Shown here piece after piece: positions 16,553 to 27,121 of a DNA stretch of 64,000 bases. The notes beneath the pieces were generated by a model. That model made no database searches, was not told the origin of the DNA, and saw nothing but the letters and a program-made list of their open reading frames with translations. Position 1 is the first letter of the stretch; the number at the start of each line of letters is the position of its first letter. Location: assembly GCA_050186825.1 (NCBI GenBank), contig JBFWYD010000009.1, positions 124,001-188,000 on the forward strand. The letters run 5' to 3'. Both the position numbers and the translations under genes were made by a program. This DNA comes from NORP233 sp050186825 (GTDB lineage Bacteria; Planctomycetota; J058).

Positions 16553-18463
16553 ATGGATGCCGCGTTGCGGGAGCGGCTGCTCGAGAAGGTGGCGCTCTTC
16601 CCCGAGGGCCCCGGGGTCTACTCCTTCCTCGACGAGCGAGCCCGCGTGGTCTACGTGGGCAAGGCCAAGAGCCTGCGCGCCCGCGTCCGCAGCTACCTGC
16701 ACGTCGAGGACGACGGGCGGATCTTCTACCGGCACCTGCGCCGCACCCTGCGCGACGTGACCTGCGTCGCGACCGACACCGAGAAGGAGGCGCTGCTCCT
16801 CGAGAACGCGCTGATCAAGCGCCACTCACCGCGCTGGAACATCAAGCTCACCGACGACAAGAGCTTCCTCCAGATCGAGCTGACGACCCACGGCGAGTGG
16901 CCCATGGCGCGCCTGGTCCGCGCGCGCGGCCGCCGCAAGAAGGGCGAGGTGTTCGGGCCCTACTCGAGCGCGCGGGCCGTGCGCGAGACCCTGCGGCATC
17001 TCAAGCGCTGGTTCCCGCTCCGCACCTGCAGCGACGCCGAGCTGCGCAACCGGACCCGGGCCTGCATCGAGCACGAGATGGGCCGCTGCCTGGCGCCCTG
17101 CGTCGGGCTCGTCTCGCGCGAGGGCTACGCCGAGGTCGTCGACGAGGTGCGCCTGTTCCTCAAGGGCAAGGACGAGCACCTGCTCCCGCGGCTCGAGGCC
17201 CGGATGGCCGAGCACTCGCGCGCGCTCCGCTTCGAGCAGGCCGCCCGGGTCCGGGACCAGCTCCAGGCGATCCGCCGCACCCTCGAGCAGCAGCGGATGA
17301 ACCGCGAGGGCGCGGGCGACCAGGACGTGTTCGGCCTCGCGGCCGAGACCGGCCTGGTGTGCGTGCTCCACCTCCCGGTGCGCGAGGGCGAGGTGCGCGA
17401 GCCCGTGCCCTACGAGCTGCGCACGGCCCTGGACGGCCCCGAGGCGCTCAACGCCTTCCTCGGCCAGTTCTACGCGCCCGAGCGCTACGTCCCGCACGAG
17501 GTCCTGCTCCCCTGCCCCATCGAGGACCAGGCCCTGCTCGAGGAGGTGCTGCGCGAGCGGCGCGGCACCCAGGTCGAGGTCAAGGACCAGCTGCGCGCGG
17601 ACCGCCGCCGCCTGGTCGAGCTCGCGAGCAAGAACGCGGCGCTGATGCTCGAGACGGGCGAGGGCCTGCGCGGCGTGGTCAGCGAGATGCTGGGCGGCCT
17701 CCAGCGCCGGCTCGGCCTGCGCCGCCCGCCGCGCTCGATCGAGTGCTTCGACGTGAGCACCATCCAGGGCGCCTTCACGGTGGCGAGCAAGGTGCGCTTC
17801 GAGGACGGCGCGCCCGCGCCGAGCGGCTATCGGACCTTCAAGGTGCGCACGGTCGAGGGTCAGGACGACTTCGCGGCCATGGAGGAGGTGATCGAGCGCC
17901 GCCTGCGCTCCGGCGTCGAGCGCGACGACCTGCCCGACCTGATCGTGGTCGACGGGGGCCCGCCCCAGCTCGCGCGCGCGCTCGTGGCCGCGGCGCGGGT
18001 CGGGGTGGACCTGGAGCGCACCGAGCTGGTGGGCCTGGCCAAGGCCCGCGCCCTGGGCGAGGACGAGGAGGTGAGCCCGCGCGCCTTCGAGCGCATCTGG
18101 CGACCCGCGGCCGAGGCCCCGATCCTGCTCGAGCCCGCCTCCCTCGAGTGCCGCTTCCTGGCCCGCGTCCGCGACGCGGCCCATCGCGCCGCGATCGGCT
18201 ACCACCGCGAGCTCCGCCGCAAGGCCGCCCTGCGCTCGGGCCTGGAGGAGGTCCCCGGCGTCGGCCCCAAGCGCCGCCTGGCCCTGCTGCGCCGCTTCGG
18301 CAGCCTGCGCGGGATCCGCGACGCGGGCGTCGATGCCTTGTCCGAGGTCGTCCCCCGCGCCCTGGCCGAGTCGATCGTGGACTACCTGGCCCGCGATCGC
18401 GGGCTGGGCCCCGTGCCCTCCACCCCGCCAGGGCCTGCCTGCGAGAGCGAGCCCGAGGTGTGA
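16553..18463 (+). CDS. uvrC: Excinuclease ABC subunit C
   Basis: This 636-residue UvrC makes the dual incisions in nucleotide excision repair. The N-terminal GIY-YIG nuclease domain has GVYSFL and VVYVGKAKSLRARV (about 14-95). A Cys cluster around 160-185 follows, then the UVR/UvrB-interacting segment (ALRFEQAARVRDQLQAI, about 225). The RNase H-like 5'-nuclease has IECFDVSTIQG and DLIVVDGGPPQL (about 400-475). Tandem HhH is at VPGVGPKRRLALLRRFGS (about 565-600). The ATG at 16553 was chosen as the family N-terminus; the frame is open upstream but that part overlaps the anti-sigma gene. Confidence 0.97.
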   Translation: MDAALRERLLEKVALFPEGPGVYSFLDERARVVYVGKAKSLRARVRSYLHVEDDGRIFYRHLRRTLRDVTCVATDTEKEALLLENALIKRHSPRWNIKLTDDKSFLQIELTTHGEWPMARLVRARGRRKKGEVFGPYSSARAVRETLRHLKRWFPLRTCSDAELRNRTRACIEHEMGRCLAPCVGLVSREGYAEVVDEVRLFLKGKDEHLLPRLEARMAEHSRALRFEQAARVRDQLQAIRRTLEQQRMNREGAGDQDVFGLAAETGLVCVLHLPVREGEVREPVPYELRTALDGPEALNAFLGQFYAPERYVPHEVLLPCPIEDQALLEEVLRERRGTQVEVKDQLRADRRRLVELASKNAALMLETGEGLRGVVSEMLGGLQRRLGLRRPPRSIECFDVSTIQGAFTVASKVRFEDGAPAPSGYRTFKVRTVEGQDDFAAMEEVIERRLRSGVERDDLPDLIVVDGGPPQLARALVAAARVGVDLERTELVGLAKARALGEDEEVSPRAFERIWRPAAEAPILLEPASLECRFLARVRDAAHRAAIGYHRELRRKAALRSGLEEVPGVGPKRRLALLRRFGSLRGIRDAGVDALSEVVPRALAESIVDYLARDRGLGPVPSTPPGPACESEPEV

Positions 18464-18510
18464 ACGAGGACGCGCCTCCGAGGAGGATGCGGTTCCCTTC
18501 AGCCAGCGGA

Positions 18511-19092
<582 letters not shown>

Positions 19093-19167
19093 AGCCCCGA
19101 GGCCCCGAGGCGCGTGAGGCGGCGTCGCTCGCGGGGTCAGGGTCGCGGGCGGGCGGGCGAGGCCTTC

Positions 19168-19779
19168 GTGCAGATCAACTTCGCGCGGCGCACCCTGGAG
19201 CTCCGGGTGTGGCTGCTGGGCGCCCCCCTCGACGACGCGCTGGCTGCGCTCGGCCCCCACGCCCGCCGCTGCGGCGGTGCGGTCGGGGGCGCCGTCCCCG
19301 GCTCCTTCGCGGACCCGCGCCATCCCGAGATGGCGACCGATCCCCAGGGGCGGCTCTACGCAGGCCCCAGCACGAACCGGCTCCGGCTCGAGCTCGTGAT
19401 CTCGCGCGACCCGCGCGGCTGCGACGGCGTGCTCCTGACCCCTGAGCACGCCGACGCGGCCGCGCAGGTGCTCGTCGCGCTGGGCCTCTCGCCCGGCACC
19501 GTGGCGCTCGTGGTCATCGCCCCCACGGGCGCGGCCGGCCAGGGGGTGCAGCGCGCCCTAGCGCGCGAGGACGCGCCGGTCGTGCGCGCCGATGTCCGCG
19601 AGGGCCTGCGCGCGCTGCTCCACGAGCTGCTGCACAGGCTGAACGAGCGCTACTGCTCGTGCGCGCTCGAACTCCCCCACGAGGGCAGGCTCGACCTCGA
19701 CCGACCGCTGGCCCGGGTCTGCGCGCGCGACTCGCGGTCGCGGCGCCCGCTGCCCGTCCACGCGCCCTCGGAGCCCTGA
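19168..19779 (+). CDS. MglA/Arf-like G-domain protein lacking the P-loop (putative pseudo-GTPase)
   Basis: This 203-residue protein has an N-terminus, VQINFARRTLELRVWLLG, that resembles the first strand of bacterial MglA-like small GTPases (INYxxREINCKIVYYGPG). The expected GxxxxGKT P-loop is replaced by GAPLDDALAALG. Later segments follow the family spacing: GCDGVLLTPEHAD in place of VDGVVFVADS, and a hydrophobic strand VALVVIAPTG where NKxD would be. A terminal helix GLRALLHELLHRL is also present. Nucleotide binding looks lost. Start is GTG at 19168, just after the repeat; the open frame further upstream is repeat-derived. The family assignment is tentative. Confidence 0.55.
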   Translation: MQINFARRTLELRVWLLGAPLDDALAALGPHARRCGGAVGGAVPGSFADPRHPEMATDPQGRLYAGPSTNRLRLELVISRDPRGCDGVLLTPEHADAAAQVLVALGLSPGTVALVVIAPTGAAGQGVQRALAREDAPVVRADVREGLRALLHELLHRLNERYCSCALELPHEGRLDLDRPLARVCARDSRSRRPLPVHAPSEP

Positions 19780-20540
19780 CTACCCCAGCTGGACCCCGAG
19801 GTGGCTCAGGCTGCCGAGCTCCCAGCCCTCGACGGGGAAGGTCACCCGCGCCTCGTCGGCGCCCGCGCCGAGGGTGACCCACAGCGGCTGGAAGTGCTCG
19901 AGCGTGGGGTGCGCCGCGCGCAGCCCGGGCGAGCGGGTCTCGGCGTCGAGGACCTCGTCCACGTCGCGGCGCGCGAGGGCGTCGCGCAGCCAGTTCTCGA
20001 AGGCCAGCGCCCAGGGCGCGGGGCCGCCGGCGCCGCTCCAGTCGAGGCGCCGCAGGTCGTGGATGGCGCCGCCGCTGCCCACGACCAGGACCCCCTCCTC
20101 GCGCAGGGGGGCCAGGGCGCGCCCCAGCGCGAACAGCTCGCGCGGGCTCTGGCGGCCGGGGAGGGAGAGCTGCAGCAGCGGGAGGTCGGCGCCGGGGAAC
20201 AGGTGCAGGAGCGGGACCCACACCCCATGGTCCCAGGGGCGGTCGGGCGCCTGCGCCACGCCCGGGAGCAGCGCGCGCACGCGCTCGGCCAGGTCGGGGG
20301 CCGGCGGGGCGTCGTAGCGCAGCCGCGCGAGCTCGGCCGGGAAGCCCGCGTAGTCGTGCAGGAGCGGCAGCGCGCGGGTCGCGCCCAGCGTCGCCGGCGT
20401 GCGGTCCCAGTGGGCCGAAACGACTAGGAGCGCCGTCGGGCGCGGGAGGGTTTGGCCCCAGCGCGTGAGGCGCGCGCCGCGCTCGCGGTCGAGGGCCAGG
20501 GTCGGAGCCCCGTGGGACACGAAGATCGCGGGGATGCGGG

Positions 20541-20544
<4 letters not shown>
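19780..20544 (-). CDS. DODA-type extradiol ring-cleavage dioxygenase family (YgiD-like)
   Basis: This 254-residue class III extradiol dioxygenase-like protein resembles 4,5-DOPA dioxygenase/YgiD, a non-haem metal enzyme acting on catechol-type substrates. It begins IPAIFVSHGAPTLAL (His ligand in SHG), continues ALLVVSAHWD (second His) and WDHGVWVPLLHLFP, and includes VVGSGGAIHDLR and HPTLEHFQPL, all in family order. Length is typical. The GTG at 20544 overlaps the stop of the upstream kinase gene (GTGA), so it is the last gene of a four-gene operon. The physiological substrate is not evident. Confidence 0.85.
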
Positions 20545-22580
<2,036 letters not shown>

Positions 22581-22621
22581 AGAGGGCGCGCCAGACCCGC
22601 GTAGCTCCAGGGTGGGCGAGC

Positions 22622-23518
22622 TCAGGCCGGCGCGGGCTGCGCAGCCACCGCCTCGGCCCCGGCCGCGATCCCGCGCGGGGGCCGCGAGACGAGGGCGAGC
22701 AGCCGCTCGGTCACCAGCGACACGTCGGCGGGGCGGGGCGCGAGGCCGGCGACCTCGGCCACGCGCGTGGGCCGGCACAGCGTCGGGTCGAGGCCGCAGG
22801 CCCGGGCCAGGGCCACCGCGTGCTCGTGGCGCGAGGCGCGCTCCGGACCGCCCAGGTGCAGGCGGCCGCGCGCGTCGGTCTCGGCGAGCTCGGTCACGGC
22901 CTCGGCCGCATCGACCACGAAGATCGGTGTCCGGCGCTGGTCGACGAAGCAGGGCGTCTCCTCGCCGCGCGCCAGCCGGGCCAGGAGCGCGTCGGTGAAG
23001 CTGCCCTTCCGCCCGCCGCGGCGTCCGTAGAGCAGCGCCACGCGCAGGACCAGCGCGCCCGGGTCCACGCCCAGGACCAGCGCCTCCGCGGCCGCCTTGC
23101 TCGCCATGTAGGGGCCGAGCGGCGCGGGGGGGTCCTCCTCGCGGTAGGGCGGCGCGTCGCCGCCGAACACCAGGTCCGTCGAGCTGAACAGGAAGCGCGC
23201 GCCGAGCTGCTTGCCCGCCAGGGCCAGAGCCCGGCTGGCGGCCGCGTTCAGGAGCACCGCGCGCTCCGGGTCGCGCGCGCAGGCGTCGGCGTCGCTCTCC
23301 GCCGCGAGGTGCACGATCAGCTCCGGGCGCAGCTCCGCCACCAGCGCCGCCGCGGCCCGGCCGCCGTCCTCGAGCGAGAGCGGCGCGGGCTCCACGCCAC
23401 AGGGGAGCCCTGCGCCGTCGCGCGAGCTGCCCGTGACCTCCCAGCCGCGCGCCAGCAGCGCGCGCGCCACGTAGTGGCCGAGGAAGCCCGCCGCGCCCGT
23501 GACCAGCGCCCGCCGCAC
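22622..23518 (-). CDS. RmlD-like NAD(P)-dependent sugar-nucleotide reductase/epimerase
   Basis: This 298-residue extended SDR has dinucleotide motif LVTGAAGFLGHYVA at the N-terminus and VHLAAESDADACARDP. The SSTDLVFGG strand precedes the catalytic pair YMASK (about 148-152), and RVALLYG and RTPIFVVDAAEAV follow. This is the pattern of dTDP-4-dehydrorhamnose reductase-like enzymes, so a role in sugar or polysaccharide precursor reduction is likely, but no rmlABC genes are present. The gene begins 8 bp after the C45 gene ends and ends 41 bp before the kinase gene. Confidence 0.85.
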   Translation of the reverse strand: MRRALVTGAAGFLGHYVARALLARGWEVTGSSRDGAGLPCGVEPAPLSLEDGGRAAAALVAELRPELIVHLAAESDADACARDPERAVLLNAAASRALALAGKQLGARFLFSSTDLVFGGDAPPYREEDPPAPLGPYMASKAAAEALVLGVDPGALVLRVALLYGRRGGRKGSFTDALLARLARGEETPCFVDQRRTPIFVVDAAEAVTELAETDARGRLHLGGPERASRHEHAVALARACGLDPTLCRPTRVAEVAGLAPRPADVSLVTERLLALVSRPPRGIAAGAEAVAAQPAPA

Positions 23519-23526
23519 AGAGCTCC

Positions 23527-24771
23527 TCAGCCGGCCAGGGGAAGCGGACGCCGCGCGCGCGCCGGCGCGCCCAGGCGGTGCTCGACGAAGTACTGCTCGC
23601 AGGGCTGCCCGAAGAGCACGCGCAGCGCGCGCTCGCGCGGGAGGAGCACCACCGCGCAGGTGCTCCGGTAGTAGTCCCCGTGGCGGCAGAGGGTGTGGTC
23701 GGTGCCGAAGTCCTCGGGGCCGTGGTCACGCGCGACGGCCTCGAGCTCTGCGAGCCCGAAGCTGCGCGTGGCCGCGGCGAGGCGCTCCAGGTGCCCCAGG
23801 CGCGCGCGGGAGCTGGCGTGGACCTCGAGGCCGCGCAGCCAGGGCAGCGCGTCGGGGCCGAAGCGCGCGTGCGAGGGCACGTCGACGGCCGCCAGGGACG
23901 GGTCGAGGTAGTGGTTCGTGGCCGCCAGCACCTCACCGCGGCGCGCGGCGGTGCGGGTGGGCGAGAGCTCGAGCACCAGGACCTCGCCCTCGGCATCAGC
24001 GAGCGTCAGGATCCCGCCGCCCGCGCGCGGGGCCGCGCGCAGGTAGCGCTCGGCCTCGGCCACGCTCCGGCAGGACTCCAGGGTCCGCTGCGCGAGCAGC
24101 GTGATCGGCACGCGCGAGGCGCCGCGGTCCTGGCCGTAGCCGTAGTTGTAGGTCAGGGCCAGCCCGGCCTCGTTGACCCCCGAGTGGCAACCCGCCAGCG
24201 CGGCCACGGTCACGTCCAGCGAGGCCAGCCCGCGCGCCGGGCGGCTCTCGCGCGCGCAGAAGCCGACCCGGAAGGCCTCGGGGTAGTCGAAGGTCTTGAC
24301 GATCGCCCCCCCGACCCGCGAGCGCGCGCCGCCCACACCCAGCGCGCTGCAGGCGCCCAGGCCGGCGACGCGCGCCTCGCGCCCGACCCCGCCTCGCTCG
24401 CAGGCGGCGCCGAGCTCCTCGGCGTCCTCGCCGGGGACCCAGGCCACCTGGTTCAGGAGCAGCTCGGCGGCGAGGCCCAGGTGCAACCACGCTAGCGGGA
24501 CGCCGCTCCCGCGCGCGATCCCCTCCATCCGCGCCAGCTGCTCGGGCGCGTCGCGGAGCAGCTCCGGGTGCATCAGCCGCGCCGCGCGCTGCCAGGCGAT
24601 CCGCCGATGCACTCCGCGGGGCAGCCAGCGCGGCCGCGTGCGCTCGAGCTCGGGGCCTTCGAGGAAGGCCTGGAACACCGCCTGGAGCGCGCCCGCGGCC
24701 GCGCGGCCCTGGGCCTCGCCCATGGCCGCCGGGTCGCCGGCGCAGCGGATCAGCTGGGAGGCGTGGAGCAT
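23527..24771 (-). CDS. C45-family Ntn-hydrolase/acyltransferase (AAT-like)
   Basis: This 414-residue protein is of the acyl-CoA:6-aminopenicillanate acyltransferase / C45 autoproteolytic hydrolase type. The likely nucleophile is Cys141 in GACSALGVG, which would become the new N-terminus after self-cleavage. Family-like stretches follow: VKTFDYPEAF, SGVNEAGLALTYNYGYG and ATNHYLDPSL. Such enzymes hydrolyse or transfer amide-linked acyl groups; the substrate is unknown. Length fits the family. No signal peptide is evident, so it is probably cytoplasmic. It is first in the minus-strand operon with the RmlD-like, kinase and dioxygenase genes. Confidence 0.82.
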   Translation of the reverse strand: MLHASQLIRCAGDPAAMGEAQGRAAAGALQAVFQAFLEGPELERTRPRWLPRGVHRRIAWQRAARLMHPELLRDAPEQLARMEGIARGSGVPLAWLHLGLAAELLLNQVAWVPGEDAEELGAACERGGVGREARVAGLGACSALGVGGARSRVGGAIVKTFDYPEAFRVGFCARESRPARGLASLDVTVAALAGCHSGVNEAGLALTYNYGYGQDRGASRVPITLLAQRTLESCRSVAEAERYLRAAPRAGGGILTLADAEGEVLVLELSPTRTAARRGEVLAATNHYLDPSLAAVDVPSHARFGPDALPWLRGLEVHASSRARLGHLERLAAATRSFGLAELEAVARDHGPEDFGTDHTLCRHGDYYRSTCAVVLLPRERALRVLFGQPCEQYFVEHRLGAPARARRPLPLAG

Positions 24772-24843
24772 GGGCGGAGTCTACAGAGGCCCGCGACCGG
24801 CCGCGCCCCTCAGCCCCGGCGCTCCTGGGCCCTCGCTCGCCTC

Positions 24844-25020
24844 ACAGCGCCAACCGCGGGACTCGATGGGACTGGTGCCCCGTCCGTGAGGCCGCAGGGG
24901 TCGTCGGTAGCCAGGAACACGGAATAGGAACAGCAACAGCAACCGGGAATGGGCCCATGACCATTCCTGTTCCCGGTCGCTGTTGCTGTTCCGTGTGCCT
25001 CCCGAGGCAAGGCCACGGGC
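24844..25020. repeat. Composite palindromic repeat element, copy 2
   Basis: This is the second copy of the element at 7387-7644. It begins with the same ACAGCGCCAACCGC and shares the GTGAGGCCG segment. A strong imperfect hairpin has left arm 24914-24953 (with GGAACAGCAACAGCAA) and right arm 24961-24999, separated by only 7 bases. It occupies nearly all of the 300-bp gap between the C45 gene start and the metalloprotease gene stop. No gene is seen in the gap. Confidence 0.85.
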
Positions 25021-25071
25021 GCGAGGTCGGCTGCACGGAGAGCTTCGCTCTCAGAGCAGACGGGTAGCGCC

Positions 25072-26007
25072 TCAGAGCGGGCGCCAGCGGCGGCGGGGAT
25101 CACACCCGAGCTGCTTGCGGCAGGCGTCGCAGAACAGCACCAGGCGCCCGCGCGTGCTCAGGACCTTCTCGACCCAGAAGCGCAGGTCGCGCCCCTTGAA
25201 CATGCAGCACTCGACGCCGTGGCCCTCGGGGTTGTCGTCGGGGCCGGTGGCGTGCTGGAGCCACGGGCGCTGGTAGCCGTCGCGCACATCGCGGTCCCCG
25301 GGCGCCAAGAAGTGCCCGAGCTCGTGGGCGATGGTCGGGGCGAGCAGCCGCTCGCGCAGCTCGCGGACGCGCGAGAGCGCGCGCACCAGCCTGCCCGCCT
25401 GCTCCCCTTCCCTGCCCTCCCCGCCCGCCTCGGCGCCCGACTGCTGCCCGGCGAGGGTCCGCAGCAGGCCCTGCGCGAGCACCTCGAGCGGCCGGGTGTT
25501 GATCAGGCCCCCGCGCACGACCCGGCCGCGCGCGTCGCGGAGGTCGATGTGGGAGAGGCCGAACAAGCGGTCGCTGGCCAGCGGCGTGACCACGAACACC
25601 GCGTCGTAGTCGGCGAGGTCGAGGCCCGCGGCGAGCCCCAGGCCCAGCCCCGTGCGCACGACCTCGGCATCGCGGCGCTCGGGGTCCAGGGCCAGGAGGC
25701 GCGCGCGCTCGGGCGGCGAGGTCTCGAGCCGCCGCCAGCGCTCCACGTCGAAGGAGACCTCCAGCCCGGGGAGCTCGCGCTCGATGGCGCGCGCGTAGCG
25801 CGGCAGCCAGCGGCGCAGCTCCAGCCGGGGGTCGGTGTCGAGCTCGAGGGCGAGCAGGCGCCAGCGGCGCTGGACGGTGAGCCCCGCGGCCTGCGCAGCG
25901 CTTGGGCGGCGCTCGCTGAGAGGCTGGCGCGGGTCGCCGGCGCGGGCCGGGGCCGCGAGGAGCAGGAGGGCGAGCGCGAGCGCGGGCTGGAGCGCGGGGC
26001 GCGCCAC
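25072..26007 (-). CDS. Exported archaemetzincin-like zinc protease
   Basis: This 311-residue protein has an N-terminal signal peptide (ALALALLLLAAPARAG). The zinc-binding motif is HELGHFLAPGD (His228 and His232, Asp238 a possible third ligand). Downstream come HGVECCMF (Cys267, Cys268, Met269) and FCDAC (Cys293, Cys296). The HExxH followed by paired Cys, Met and CxxC recalls archaemetzincins, although those usually have a third His and no signal peptide. It begins 8 bp after the BMC-T stop, so it is co-oriented and probably co-transcribed with the shell genes. An exported protease in such an operon is unexpected. Confidence 0.65.
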   Translation of the reverse strand: MARPALQPALALALLLLAAPARAGDPRQPLSERRPSAAQAAGLTVQRRWRLLALELDTDPRLELRRWLPRYARAIERELPGLEVSFDVERWRRLETSPPERARLLALDPERRDAEVVRTGLGLGLAAGLDLADYDAVFVVTPLASDRLFGLSHIDLRDARGRVVRGGLINTRPLEVLAQGLLRTLAGQQSGAEAGGEGREGEQAGRLVRALSRVRELRERLLAPTIAHELGHFLAPGDRDVRDGYQRPWLQHATGPDDNPEGHGVECCMFKGRDLRFWVEKVLSTRGRLVLFCDACRKQLGCDPRRRWRPL

Positions 26008-26014
26008 GGCCCGC

Positions 26015-26629
26015 CTACTTGCGCCCGCTGATCGACTCCAGCGCGGCGACCGCCGCCTTGCTGGCCTCGGTGATGTGGGCCTCGGTCCCGCCCAGCCACA
26101 CTCGGCCGAAGGCGCCGAAGGGGCGGACCTCGATGATCGAGATCGGGCTGGCCTTCTCGGCCTCGTTCGCGGCCAGCGCCGCGTAGCCGGCCGGCTGGAC
26201 CTCGAGGATGTAGAGGGTCTGCCCGCCGAGCAGCAGCGAGCCGGAGCGGTTCCGGTTGACCAGCGTCGCGTGGTAGGGGCTGACGTTGGTGATCGACTCG
26301 CTGGTCATGACCTTCGGGGCGAGCCGGTCCTCCTCCTTGAGGCCCATCGACTCCAAGATCGCGCGGCCCGCCTCGCGGACCTCGCCCTGGTCGAAGGAGT
26401 GGACCTCGAGCAGGCCGAAGGCGCGCTCGACCACCTGGATGGCCGGGTGCACGCCCGTCTTCTTGAGCGCCACGTCGGTCAGGCGGTTGATCTCGATCCC
26501 CGGCGCGACCTCCACGTAGAGGGCCGCCTGGCGCTCCACGGGGAGGTAGCCCCGCCCGGTCGTCGCCACGTAGGCGGCGTACTGGGGCTGGAGGATGTCG
26601 AGGAAGCAGAAGGTGCGCAGCTCGGCCAC
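26015..26629 (-). CDS. Tandem-domain (BMC-T type) microcompartment shell protein
   Basis: This 204-residue protein carries two BMC-fold units after a ~35-residue N-terminal extension. The first is about 36-100 (ALYVEVAPGIEINRLTDVAL ... EVREAGRAILESMG). The second is about 135-204 (LYILEVQPAGYAALAANEAE ... VWLGGTEAHITEASKAAV). Tandem-BMC proteins form pseudohexameric trimers in shells and often provide larger gated pores. The sequence is not close to PduB or EutL by eye, so the subtype is open. GTG start with GGGAGG SD. It is third of the shell genes in the operon, 141 bp after BMC-H1, with a strong stem-loop between. Confidence 0.8.
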   Translation of the reverse strand: MAELRTFCFLDILQPQYAAYVATTGRGYLPVERQAALYVEVAPGIEINRLTDVALKKTGVHPAIQVVERAFGLLEVHSFDQGEVREAGRAILESMGLKEEDRLAPKVMTSESITNVSPYHATLVNRNRSGSLLLGGQTLYILEVQPAGYAALAANEAEKASPISIIEVRPFGAFGRVWLGGTEAHITEASKAAVAALESISGRK

Positions 26630-26684
26630 GTAGCCCTCCCGGGGTCGGGGGCAGGGGTGCTTGGAGTCAGATGCCTCGCGGCAA

Positions 26685-26710
26685 GCCCCCGGCCGGACGC
26701 GGCCGGGGGC
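26685..26710 (-). other. Intercistronic 11-bp perfect stem-loop
   Basis: A perfect GCCCCCGGCCG/CGGCCGGGGGC stem with a 4-nt loop lies between the BMC-H1 stop and the BMC-T start. No U-run follows on the minus strand. It could act as a 3' stabiliser of the shell-gene message, a processing site or a partial terminator. Confidence 0.75.
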
Positions 26711-26770
26711 GCCGGCTCACGGCCCATCCGCCAGGGGACGGGCCGGAGCCGCGACGCGACGCGGGGGGCG

Positions 26771-27067
26771 CTAGGCCTTGGCCGCGACCTCGCTGATCTG
26801 GGGCAGGATCGACTCGACCTCGCTGTGCGGCCGCGGGATCACGTGCACCGAGACCAGCTCGCCCACGCGGCGGGCCGCCGTGGCGCCGGCGTCGGTGGCG
26901 GCCTTCACCGCGCCGACCTCGCCGCGGACCATCACGGTCACGTAGCCGCCGCCGATGCACTCCTTGCCGATCAGCTTCACGCGCGCGGCCTTGACCATGG
27001 CGTCCGCCGCCTCGATCGACCCGACCAGCCCTCGCGTCTCGATCAGTCCCAGCGCAATCTGGCTCAT
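26771..27067 (-). CDS. Hexameric BMC-H shell protein 1 (PduA/EutM-like)
   Basis: This 98-residue single BMC-domain protein begins ALGLIETRGLVGSIEAADAM. It has the pore segment ECIGGGYVTV (central Gly residues), VRGEVGAVKAATDAGATAA and the end VSVHVIPRPHSEVESILP. This is the canonical hexamer-forming shell protein of metabolosomes and carboxysomes, and probably the main facet component here. The ATG is preceded by GGAG. Stem-loops occur just upstream (27098-27116) and downstream (26685-26710). It lies immediately after the aldehyde dehydrogenase gene. Confidence 0.95.
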   Translation of the reverse strand: MSQIALGLIETRGLVGSIEAADAMVKAARVKLIGKECIGGGYVTVMVRGEVGAVKAATDAGATAARRVGELVSVHVIPRPHSEVESILPQISEVAAKA

Positions 27068-27097
27068 GGATTCACTCCGTTCCTGTGGTCTGTTGCT

Positions 27098-27116
27098 GCC
27101 GGCCCTCGGGGCCGGC
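27098..27116 (-). other. Intercistronic stem-loop between aldehyde dehydrogenase and BMC-H1
   Basis: An 8-bp perfect stem (GCCGGCCC/GGGCCGGC) with a 3-nt loop lies in the 54-bp spacer upstream of the BMC-H1 start, followed by a GGAG SD. Position suggests a processing or polarity element, not a terminator, because the downstream gene belongs to the same functional set. Confidence 0.65.
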
Positions 27117-27121
27117 GGTGG

